Shown here: positions 1 to 4,963 of the stretch, piece by piece
Layout: each line of letters begins with the position of its first letter
Position numbering within the stretch: position 1 is the first letter of the stretch
DNA from: Acinetobacter sp. UBA6641
Lineage (GTDB): Bacteria; Pseudomonadota; Gammaproteobacteria; Pseudomonadales; Moraxellaceae
Assembly: GCA_002455755.1 (NCBI GenBank)
Contig: DKLL01000154.1
Location: 1 to 6,214 of the forward strand
Direction: 5' to 3'
Length of the DNA: 6,214 bases
Notes under the pieces: generated by a model
Database searches by the model: none
What the model was told of the DNA's origin: nothing
Seen by the model: only the letters and a program-made list of their open reading frames with translations
Made by a program: the position numbers and the translations under genes

Positions 1-22
1 CTAAAAGTGTCAACACACCCTA
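1..22. repeat. Possible insertion-sequence end at the window edge (tentative)
   Basis: The first bases read CTAAAAGTGTCAACACACCC followed by TAG; on the minus strand this is a GGGTGTGTTGACAC-type sequence bounded by CTA/TAG. Ends of the form GGGTGT-TTGACA with short CTAG/TNA-like target duplications remind me of IS5-family elements, but I cannot name an element and its body would lie outside the window. It could equally be ordinary intergenic DNA. If it is an IS end, the stop codon of the neighbouring small ORF sits exactly at the junction. Confidence 0.2.
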
Positions 23-181
23 GTGGTCTGGAGTCTGGTATTTCTGGGGCTGTTCCTGAGCTGGAATTGAGGCGGGCGGAGCAGATGAGTCCTTGGATGG
101 AGGGGTGTCCTTACTGACAATATATAAATATAAGGCAGAAGGAAGAAGAATGATTAACACAAGAAAAAATTTTTTCAACAT
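20..181 (-). CDS. Small hypothetical protein with membrane anchor and Pro-rich tail (53 aa)
   Basis: I do not recognise this protein. It begins MLKKFF and continues as an uncharged hydrophobic stretch to about residue 22, preceded by two lysines, which fits an N-terminal membrane anchor or uncleaved signal. Residues 23-53 are hydrophilic and rich in Pro, Ser, Gln and Ala, with no cysteine, so it is not a lipoprotein. The ATG is the only normal start: a TAA lies in frame about 11 codons upstream. No convincing Shine-Dalgarno sequence precedes it, which lowers confidence. It lies 85 bp downstream of the receptor pseudogene on the same strand and could share its transcript. A charged N-terminus, one membrane span and a Pro-rich segment is also how TonB-like periplasm-spanning proteins begin, so this might be the stump of a longer gene cut at the possible IS end; that is speculation. 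Confidence 0.45.
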   Translation of the reverse strand: MLKKFFLVLIILLPSALYLYIVSKDTPPSKDSSAPPASIPAQEQPQKYQTPDH

Positions 182-206
182 GAGTGCAGGTTCATTAATT
201 TGAATA

Positions 207-255
207 GCATGAAATTAACATGCAACTTGAGATAAAAAAAGGCAGTAAAGTACCC
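207..255 (-). terminator. Weak terminator-like elements downstream of the receptor
   Basis: Just after the barrel stop codon the minus strand has an imperfect GGGTA/TACTGCC fold (255-241) followed by seven T residues (240-234). A second inverted repeat, GCATG with a 7-nt loop and CATGC (223-207), lies closer to the small ORF. The first has a T-tract but a poor stem, the second a cleaner stem but no T-tract, so partial read-through into the small ORF is plausible. Confidence 0.25.
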
Positions 256-266
256 AGAAGTTAAAC

Positions 267-2213
267 TTAAAATTTATAACTGATATCAGCAATAAAGCGG
301 CGACCCTCGTCCGAATAGGTTTTTGCTGATGTTTCAGTCACGGATTGATTCTTTTTATTCAAAACATTACTTACTGTCAGACCCAAGATCAATGACTGTT
401 TCGGATTTAAATTCCAGGCATAGGCTGCCCGCATATCCCAGGTAAATTTGCTGGCAAATTCTTTTTCCACGTAAACAGGAATTTCTTCACTATTGAGCAG
501 CTCATAATCTCCATTGTGAATATAGTTTACAGCAGAAGATTTAAAGTTAAAAAAATGATGCAGCGTGAAGGGAATATCATTGCCTTTCATGTCCCAGCTT
601 AAACGTGCCTTGAAGGGTTCATCTTGAATTGGCAACATATCCTTACTTATTAAATGGCCTTCATAAATTATACGATCATCACGTTTTGCATGGGTCACAG
701 AGTCTTTATAATTGCCTCGTTTTGCTGCATTTTCGACATAGCTTAAACCTAGACTCAGCTTATGTTGGCTATTGAAGAATTCAAAAGGTTTAAAATTGGA
801 GATATTTAAGGTGTAAGTATCAACCTTACCACCCTCTACATTTGAGTAAGTACGATAGTCCAGCACTTCCATACCATTTGCATTTAACTTGTTGATATTG
901 GTTTCCTGGAGCATAGCTTTGAAATCACGATGAACCCATTGCAGACCCAGATCAAAATGACTGATTTTGCTATGAATGGCAAATAAGGTTTCATCACTAT
1001 AGGGAGTATCTAATTCAGAGGCTTTGACACCTGCATTACTGGCCAGACTGCTTTTGACCCAGCCATAATCGTTTTCTGCATTCCAGTCTGGACTATAGGT
1101 GGCTGCGCGACTCAAATTGCCATAACTAGTGTAGGTCTTTTCATCCAGTTCGGTAATGAGGAAGGTATTGCCATAATAACGGTTATAGCCTGAGCTAAAG
1201 CTTAAAATATCTGAGCTAAAGGGCTTATATTGCATAGATATGCGGGGCGCAATATTCAGGTTGGAACTTAATGAGTCATAATCTGTCCGTACTCCCAGAC
1301 GCGCGCGCCATTTTTTCCAGATGATTTCATCTTGTAGAAAAGTAGACCACTGGTCCTGTCGAGCAGTAAACATACCAGCCTCATAGGAAATTCCGTTACG
1401 GCTATATTGTCCTGTCCAGTCGGTAAATGGTTGTCTGTTATTGAGACGGTATTTAAGATCTGTCTCGTCACATAATGGATCGCCCAATGCACAGCTTGCA
1501 TTGGTTAAATTTGCACGGGTGGTGTATGAGACCATATTTTGGGGGCGTTCCCATGAGCCTGCGTTGTGCTGATAGGAAGCACCTGCGGTGATACGGTGGG
1601 TCGTCTCAAGCAGTGTTAATGAATCTAGTGTGGCTTTCAAGCTATAGGCAAATGTGTCTTGATGATTGGTTAAATCACCTCCAAAGCTGCCTTCAGTCAC
1701 ACTATCGCCATCAGTTTTTCCTGTTCCCCAATCTTTAGAACCGGGTGCGTAATACCAGAGAGCTGAATAGTTGTGGTCTAACTTGCGATCCAGTTCAGAA
1801 GTCCGATAATTTAGATTCTGTTCAAGTTTAAACTTTTCGAATTGATGTTCTGCATTGATGAAAAATGTATTGGTGATGGTGTTTACTGTATAGGCAGACC
1901 CAAGTGTATTGGCATAATAGCCCTGTTTATCATAATTATAGTGTTGTATGCCAAATTGATATTTATGCTGGTCTGATGGCGTGAAATACGCATTAAAACC
2001 AATATTGTCATTATTTTCTGCAGTTTTGACTTTATCATTTTCACTTAAGCCACTCTTGACCGGAATGCGTGAATTGCGTCTGCCACCAAAGACGTTAACA
2101 CCCCATTGCTCGGTTAAGTTTCCATATACGTTAAAGCTTAAACCTTGAGTGGTATATTCCTTCTGATGGGTAGCATCCTGTTCGTCAAACAGGGCTTGTT
2201 GCTCGTCATTCAC
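267..2213 (-). CDS. Receptor beta-barrel fragment (648 codons), C-terminal part
   Basis: This frame holds the barrel domain only. It shows alternating amphipathic strands ending in aromatic or hydrophobic residues, many Tyr/Asn/Gly/Asp-rich loops, and the typical C-terminal barrel signal FIADISYKF with terminal Phe. One extracellular loop has a close cysteine pair, CALGDPLC (about residues 241-248), likely a disulphide. The nominal start is a GTG at 2213 overlapping the stop of the plug frame, but there is no ribosome-binding site and no signal peptide, so a separately translated barrel could not reach the outer membrane. I therefore read it as the downstream half of the frameshifted receptor rather than an independent gene. 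No internal stops or further frameshifts are seen in over 1.9 kb, suggesting the break is recent or an artefact. Confidence 0.6.
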   Translation of the reverse strand: MNDEQQALFDEQDATHQKEYTTQGLSFNVYGNLTEQWGVNVFGGRRNSRIPVKSGLSENDKVKTAENNDNIGFNAYFTPSDQHKYQFGIQHYNYDKQGYYANTLGSAYTVNTITNTFFINAEHQFEKFKLEQNLNYRTSELDRKLDHNYSALWYYAPGSKDWGTGKTDGDSVTEGSFGGDLTNHQDTFAYSLKATLDSLTLLETTHRITAGASYQHNAGSWERPQNMVSYTTRANLTNASCALGDPLCDETDLKYRLNNRQPFTDWTGQYSRNGISYEAGMFTARQDQWSTFLQDEIIWKKWRARLGVRTDYDSLSSNLNIAPRISMQYKPFSSDILSFSSGYNRYYGNTFLITELDEKTYTSYGNLSRAATYSPDWNAENDYGWVKSSLASNAGVKASELDTPYSDETLFAIHSKISHFDLGLQWVHRDFKAMLQETNINKLNANGMEVLDYRTYSNVEGGKVDTYTLNISNFKPFEFFNSQHKLSLGLSYVENAAKRGNYKDSVTHAKRDDRIIYEGHLISKDMLPIQDEPFKARLSWDMKGNDIPFTLHHFFNFKSSAVNYIHNGDYELLNSEEIPVYVEKEFASKFTWDMRAAYAWNLNPKQSLILGLTVSNVLNKKNQSVTETSAKTYSDEGRRFIADISYKF

Positions 2214-2818
2214 ATAGTTATAGCGAGCCAGTCATAACTGATTGAGCCATGAATTTGGCCCAGAGCTGTGTGTGGTGCGCATGTTTTGGCATTGATGACG
2301 CCGCCCTGAAATGAACCATGTTCAGCACTTGCATTGCTGTCAATTATTTCTAATTCACATAATAAATCCGTATTGATGTGGGCAGTCTGGGCATTACTGG
2401 GCATTCCGTAGTAATTGGAATCGGCACTTTCACCGACTGGATCAAAAGTATTGGAGGTGTTGACTCCATCAATAGCGAATTTATTTTCATAATTAGATGC
2501 ACCATTTATGGAAATTTTATTGGGTGCAAGTGAACCCTGTGTAGCAGCGCTGTTTGCATCTCTCGCGAATTGAACATTGGTATGCACTTTAAGAAAGTCT
2601 GTAATCGACTTTTTTGCATTGGGCATACTGTGTAATTGTTCTGTGCGGTAAGTGGTTTGACCGACGGTATCTGCTTTTTTTGCTTCTACAATAATTGGCA
2701 CTAATTCTACCGGGATGAGCGATTCATGGGGTTCAGTTTTAGCGGTAATTTCAGCAGAAACACTAAAACCTGGCATTGTTAGTAGAGCAATGCCAAGAGA
2801 AGAGTAAACAAAACGCAT
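2210..2818 (-). CDS. Receptor signal peptide, TonB box and plug fragment (202 aa)
   Basis: N-terminal half of the broken receptor. Residues 1-22 form a signal peptide (MRFVYSS, hydrophobic core, VSA cleavage site before EIT). A TonB-box-like VPIIVEAKK lies at about 40-48. The plug follows: MPNAKKSITDFLKVHTNVQF, then ISINGASNYENKFAIDGVN (about 103-120) and EIIDSNASAEHGSFQGGVINAKT (about 157-179, described here in parts: EIIDS near 157, GSFQGG near 168), all typical of the plug domain. Cys154 and Cys180 flank the last plug strands and probably form a disulphide. The final five residues (LAITM) are out-of-frame sequence before the TGA at 2210-2212. If made, the product would be an exported plug without barrel and is not expected to transport anything. 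The ATG lacks an obvious Shine-Dalgarno sequence, but the signal peptide fixes the start. Confidence 0.6.
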   Translation of the reverse strand: MRFVYSSLGIALLTMPGFSVSAEITAKTEPHESLIPVELVPIIVEAKKADTVGQTTYRTEQLHSMPNAKKSITDFLKVHTNVQFARDANSAATQGSLAPNKISINGASNYENKFAIDGVNTSNTFDPVGESADSNYYGMPSNAQTAHINTDLLCELEIIDSNASAEHGSFQGGVINAKTCAPHTALGQIHGSISYDWLAITM

Positions 2819-2847
2819 AGTTATTGGAAAGTCATGTAAAACGTAAT

Positions 2848-2866
2848 GCTAGTGATTATCATTAAA
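2848..2866 (-). promoter_or_regulatory. Fur box over the receptor promoter (strong match)
   Basis: Read on the minus strand, the 19-mer TTTAATGATAATCACTAGC matches the classical Fur consensus GATAATGATAATCATTATC at 15 of 19 positions, including an unbroken central run AATGATAATCA. It overlaps the GATAAT -10 box at 2855-2860, so Fur-Fe2+ binding would block RNA polymerase. This implies derepression in low iron and supports an iron-related role for the receptor. Counted by eye; no matrix score was calculated. Confidence 0.7.
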
Positions 2867-2883
2867 TTTAACAACTCCATCAA
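2855..2883 (-). promoter_or_regulatory. Predicted sigma-70 promoter of the receptor gene
   Basis: On the minus strand TTGATG (-35, 2883-2878) is followed after exactly 17 bp by GATAAT (-10, 2860-2855). Matches are 4/6 and 5/6. Transcription would begin near 2848, giving a leader of about 30 nt before the ATG at 2818. The Fur-like sites cover the -10 box and the region just upstream of the -35 box. Confidence 0.6.
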
Positions 2884-2884
2884 T

Positions 2885-2904
2885 AGAAATGAGAATTATT
2901 TTCA
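2885..2904 (-). promoter_or_regulatory. Second Fur-box-like site
   Basis: The 15-mer TGAGAATTATTTTCA (2890-2904, plus strand) is a 7-1-7 inverted repeat of the Fur type with one unpaired position; the surrounding 19-mer matches the consensus at 13 of 19. It lies just upstream of the -35 box of the receptor promoter, centred about 40 bp from the stronger site, so two Fur dimers could bind in tandem. Confidence 0.5.
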
Positions 2905-3037
2905 ATAAAAATTAATAGACATCAAGATTGTTAATAAACAAGATAAATTTTAGAAAAATATAAAAAATGACAGAAACAAAAGCTTGAGAAGCATTTAATT
3001 TGAAAATTAAATGAGATATTGGAAAAAGAGCAATAGA
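2905..3037. other. AT-rich intergenic spacer between tRNA-Glu and the receptor
   Basis: Together with the Fur/promoter region this makes about 220 bp without a gene. Apart from the hairpin next to the tRNA I see no ORF, repeat array or RNA gene here. Base composition is clearly more AT-rich than the flanking genes. No partial copy of the tRNA 3' end, as would mark an integration scar, is visible. Confidence 0.6.
2966..3013 (-). terminator. Probable tRNA-Glu transcript terminator
   Basis: About 24 bp after the tRNA, the minus strand has a perfect 10-bp inverted repeat, CATTTAATTT-TC-AAATTAAATG (3013-2992). It is directly followed by a short GCTT/AAGC hairpin and T-rich sequence (TTTTGTTT, then TTTTTT near 2970-2965). 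The main stem is almost purely A-T, which is unusual for a strong intrinsic terminator, so termination may be partial. Confidence 0.4.
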
Positions 3038-3113
3038 TGGCGACCCTACGGGGATTCGAACCCCGGTTACCGCCGTGAAAGGGCGATGTCCTAGGCCTCT
3101 AGACGATAGGGTC
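3038..3113 (-). tRNA. tRNA-Glu (UUC)
   Basis: A full 76-nt tRNA with encoded CCA. The acceptor stem pairs GACCCTA with TAGGGTC, followed by discriminator G and CCA. The T-arm is CCGGGGTTCGAATCCCCG-like with the invariant GTTCGAATC, and the D-arm contains the CTAGAGGCC segment typical of tRNA-Glu. The anticodon arm CCGCC-CTTTCAC-GGCGG has anticodon TTC (3079-3077), decoding GAA/GAG. Its sequence closely resembles E. coli tRNA-Glu. It lies 20 bp after the rnt stop codon on the same strand and has a promoter of its own within the end of rnt. Confidence 0.98.
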
Positions 3114-3123
3114 GTTTAGAAGA

Positions 3124-3147
3124 TGGCGGTATCTTATTGATCCGCCA
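3124..3147 (-). repeat. GC-rich inverted repeat across the rnt stop codon
   Basis: TGGCGG (3147-3142 on the minus strand) pairs with CCGCCA (3129-3124) across a 12-nt AT-rich loop that contains the rnt stop codon and the tRNA promoter -10 box. As RNA it would form a 6-bp GC-rich hairpin at the end of the pyrC-rnt message. There is no T-tract after it, so it is not a standard intrinsic terminator; it could protect the mRNA end or guide processing ahead of the tRNA. Confidence 0.4.
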
Positions 3148-3159
3148 CCAAGGTGTCAA
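3131..3159 (-). promoter_or_regulatory. Predicted promoter of tRNA-Glu inside the rnt 3' end
   Basis: On the minus strand a perfect -35 TTGACA (3159-3154) is followed after 17 bp by TAAGAT (-10, 3136-3131, 4/6). The start would fall near 3124, about 11 nt before the mature tRNA. The segment right after the -10 box is ACCGCC, a GC-rich discriminator like those of stable-RNA promoters under stringent (ppGpp) control. The -10 box includes the rnt stop codon TAA (3136-3134). Confidence 0.65.
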
Positions 3160-3781
3160 GTAGATGAGGTGCGAGTTTGTTCAAAATATAGCAAAACAGT
3201 TCGGCAGTCTTTTGAGTATCGTATAAAGCAGAGTGTGCTTCCTTACCATCGAACTCAATTCCAGCCTGAATACATGATTTCGCCAGTACGGTTTGACCAA
3301 ACATCACTGCACTTAAAGTCACTGTGTCAAACACAGAAAAACTGTGGAACGGGTTTTGATTTTTCGTTCCTGTACGTGCAATCGCAGCCTGTACAAAGCC
3401 TAAATCAAAATGTGCATTATGACCGACTAAAACTGCATGGGTACAGTTTTGCTGACGTCGCACTTCGTTGACCGATTTAAAAATGCGTTTTAAGGCACTT
3501 TTTTCATCTTCCGCCATGGCCATACGCATAGGATTTGAGGGATCTATACCAATAAATTCTAAGGAACGACGGTCTAAGTTTGCCCCTGCAAAAGGATTAA
3601 TATGCGCATGATAGGCTTCACCTGGCACAAACTGACCTTCGTCATTATAAATAATCGGGATTGCCGCAATTTCCAGTAAAGCATCGGTCTGGGAATTAAA
3701 ACCTGCTGTCTCGACATCGACAACAACAGGTAAAAATCCACGGAAACGTTGACCAATTACGGGTTGAGTTTCGTCTGTCAC
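3134..3781 (-). CDS. rnt: Ribonuclease T (3'-5' exoribonuclease, DEDDh family)
   Basis: RNase T trims 3' ends of tRNA precursors, 5S and 23S rRNA, removes the terminal residue in tRNA end turnover, and also digests single-stranded DNA ends; it acts in the cytoplasm as a homodimer. The DEDDh catalytic set is complete. Numbered from an upstream ATG at 3793, it is D26 and E28 in [11 protein letters not shown]130 in [11 protein letters not shown]187 in AHSALYD and D192, matching E. coli D23, E25, D125, H181, D186. [16 protein letters not shown] and [11 protein letters not shown] are also RNase T signatures. I prefer the GTG at 3781 (215 codons, the length of E. coli RNase T): it has GGAG six bases upstream and overlaps the pyrC stop by four bases (GTGA). 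The ATG at 3793 (219 aa) has no good ribosome-binding site and would overlap pyrC by 16 bp. Translation is probably coupled to pyrC. Confidence 0.96.
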   Translation of the reverse strand: MTDETQPVIGQRFRGFLPVVVDVETAGFNSQTDALLEIAAIPIIYNDEGQFVPGEAYHAHINPFAGANLDRRSLEFIGIDPSNPMRMAMAEDEKSALKRIFKSVNEVRRQQNCTHAVLVGHNAHFDLGFVQAAIARTGTKNQNPFHSFSVFDTVTLSAVMFGQTVLAKSCIQAGIEFDGKEAHSALYDTQKTAELFCYILNKLAPHLLDTLVADQ

Positions 3782-4818
3782 ACTTTTCTCCATTGGATGG
3801 TTTTACCCGCATACAGCGGGATAATCTGTTCACCATCCAAGTAGTCTAAACTTTCAGGAATCACTTGCTCTTCTTTGACCAGGGTAATGGTACTGGTATT
3901 GCGCGGCAAGCCATAGAAGTCAGCACCGAAGTGGCTGGCAAAACCTTCCAGGCGATCAAGACGGCCTGCCTGATCAAAAGCTTGAGCATATAATTCAATT
4001 GCAGTAGGCGCGCTATAGCAACCGGCACAGCCACAGGCATTTTCTTTGGCATTTTTTGAATGCGGAGCGCTGTCTGTTCCCAGGAAAAACTTGGGATTGG
4101 AACTGGTCGCAACTTCAAGCAGTGTTTGCTGATGGCTTTGACGCTTCAAAATAGGCAAGCAGTAAAAATGCGGTTTAATCCCACCCACCAGCATATCGTT
4201 ACGGTTGAACAATAAATGCTGAGGGGTAATGGTAGCAGCGACATTGCGGTCTTGCTCAAGCACAAAATGTGCAGCGTCACTGGTCGTTATATGTTCGAGC
4301 ACCAGTTTAAGCTTGGGAAACTGTTTCAGTAAGGGTGAAAGTACTTCATCTAAAAAGCGTTTTTCACGGTCAAAAATATCGACATGGTTGTGGGTGACTT
4401 CTCCATGCAGCAACAACGGTACCTGATGTTCTTCGAGTTGCTCAATCACGCCATAAACTTTGCGAATGTCACTGACGCCATTGTCTGAATTTGTGGTTGC
4501 ACCGGCAGGATAAAGCTTGATGGCATTGACATGTCCAGATTCTTTGATTTTTTTGACTTCGCTCGGTTGGGTCTGGTCGGTAAAATAAAGCACCATGCGC
4601 GGATCAAAGGCGACACCATCAGGAACATGCGCCATAATGCGTTCACGATAAGCCAGGGCTTCTTCAACTGTTTTAATCGGAGGGACAGTATTTGGCATGC
4701 AGATGGCACGAGCAAACTGCTTGGCAAGATCTGGAACTGTACGTTTTAAAGATAAACCGTCACGTAAGTGAGCATGCCAATCGTCTGGCTGGAGAAGGGT
4801 GATTGTATTCAAGGCCAT
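3778..4818 (-). CDS. pyrC: Dihydroorotase (class II, PyrC)
   Basis: Catalyses the reversible cyclisation of N-carbamoyl-L-aspartate to L-dihydroorotate, the third step of de novo pyrimidine synthesis, in the cytoplasm as a homodimer with a binuclear zinc site. At 346 aa it is nearly the length of E. coli PyrC (348). All ligands are present one position below the E. coli numbering: H15 and H17 in DWHAHLRDG, carboxylated K101 in [14 protein letters not shown]138 in LLLHGE, H176 in LEHITT, and D249 in FLGTDSAPH with H253 following. Substrate contacts R19 and N43 (MPNTVPP) and the loop threonines T108/T109 are also there. The Cys-rich segment [11 protein letters not shown] (261-271) is typical of this PyrC type. 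The start ATG has only a poor Shine-Dalgarno region, but the N-terminus aligns well. It is the first gene of the pyrC-rnt unit; a possible promoter lies about 85 bp upstream. Confidence 0.98.
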   Translation of the reverse strand: MALNTITLLQPDDWHAHLRDGLSLKRTVPDLAKQFARAICMPNTVPPIKTVEEALAYRERIMAHVPDGVAFDPRMVLYFTDQTQPSEVKKIKESGHVNAIKLYPAGATTNSDNGVSDIRKVYGVIEQLEEHQVPLLLHGEVTHNHVDIFDREKRFLDEVLSPLLKQFPKLKLVLEHITTSDAAHFVLEQDRNVAATITPQHLLFNRNDMLVGGIKPHFYCLPILKRQSHQQTLLEVATSSNPKFFLGTDSAPHSKNAKENACGCAGCYSAPTAIELYAQAFDQAGRLDRLEGFASHFGADFYGLPRNTSTITLVKEEQVIPESLDYLDGEQIIPLYAGKTIQWRKV

Positions 4819-4875
4819 TTCAATCGAAGAAATAAAACAGATGATAATCGATAAAGTGTGAAAATGGTAACGAGA

Positions 4876-4905
4876 ATTACAGACAAATGGTGATACATAT
4901 ATAAT
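4876..4905 (+). promoter_or_regulatory. Predicted promoter of the diguanylate cyclase gene
   Basis: A consensus -10 TATAAT (4900-4905) is preceded at 18 bp by ATTACA (4876-4881), a 4/6 match to TTGACA. Transcription would begin near 4912, leaving about 50 nt before the preferred ATG at 4964 or about 10 nt before the alternative in-frame ATG at 4922. Confidence 0.45.
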
Positions 4906-4933
4906 TATAAATGTGAAAAATATGTTATTTTCA
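4904..4933 (-). promoter_or_regulatory. Possible promoter of pyrC-rnt
   Basis: On the minus strand TATAAT (4909-4904) is a consensus -10 box; 18 bp upstream lies TGAAAA (4933-4928), only a 3/6 -35 match. The start would be near 4897, giving a leader of about 80 nt. It shares bases 4904-4905 with the -10 box on the plus strand, so the two directions may compete. Weak -35 makes this tentative. Confidence 0.3.
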
Positions 4934-4963
4934 GTAACTAAAAGAAGTCAGACATGCTGGGCA

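Larger units (their letters stand above)
267..2818 (-). pseudogene. TonB-dependent outer-membrane receptor, frameshifted
   Basis: Two adjacent minus-strand frames together make one TonB-dependent receptor of about 850 residues, a normal length for the family. Intact, it would sit in the outer membrane and take up a metal chelate, haem or similar ligand using TonB/ExbBD energy. The first part carries signal peptide, TonB box and plug; the second carries the whole 22-strand-type barrel to a terminal Phe. The frame changes between 2210 and 2234: the plug frame reads ...ISYDW and then runs off into LAITM-stop, while the barrel-frame continuation RYNYVNDEQQ resumes within a few bases. Joining them needs one extra base, so the lesion is a net loss of 1 (or 4, 7, 13...) bases. 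Longest base runs there are only two, so homopolymer slippage is unlikely. The substrate cannot be named; upstream Fur-like sites point to iron. It could also be a sequencing indel in a working gene. Confidence 0.85.
4819..4963. other. Divergent intergenic region between pyrC and the cyclase gene
   Basis: This AT-rich 145-bp stretch must hold promoters for both directions. The best signals are two overlapping -10 hexamers centred on the palindrome TATAATTATA (4900-4909). The 4819-4870 part, which would be the pyrC leader, shows no clear riboswitch, attenuator or terminator. Confidence 0.6.

Noticed and set aside
1268..1501. 77-codon minus-strand frame inside the receptor barrel
   Set aside because: It overlaps the barrel coding sequence in another frame and has no features of its own.
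2210..2213. Plug and barrel as two real, translationally coupled genes
   Set aside because: The barrel part has no signal peptide or ribosome-binding site, and known receptors carry plug and barrel on one chain.
2207..2240. Programmed ribosomal frameshifting or phase-variable switching joining plug and barrel frames
   Set aside because: No slippery heptamer, no base run longer than two and no short tandem repeat lies at the junction, so neither mechanism is supported.
3169..3471. Plus-strand open frame of 100 codons opposite rnt
   Set aside because: It lies wholly antisense to a catalytic gene with complete motifs and shows no family features; it is a shadow frame.
4446..4749. Open frames on both strands inside pyrC
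   Set aside because: They overlap strongly conserved PyrC coding sequence and have no ribosome-binding sites or recognisable domains.
4840..4858. Fur-like ATGATAATC in the pyrC leader
   Set aside because: The core matches but both flanks do not (about 11 of 19), and pyrC is not an expected Fur target.
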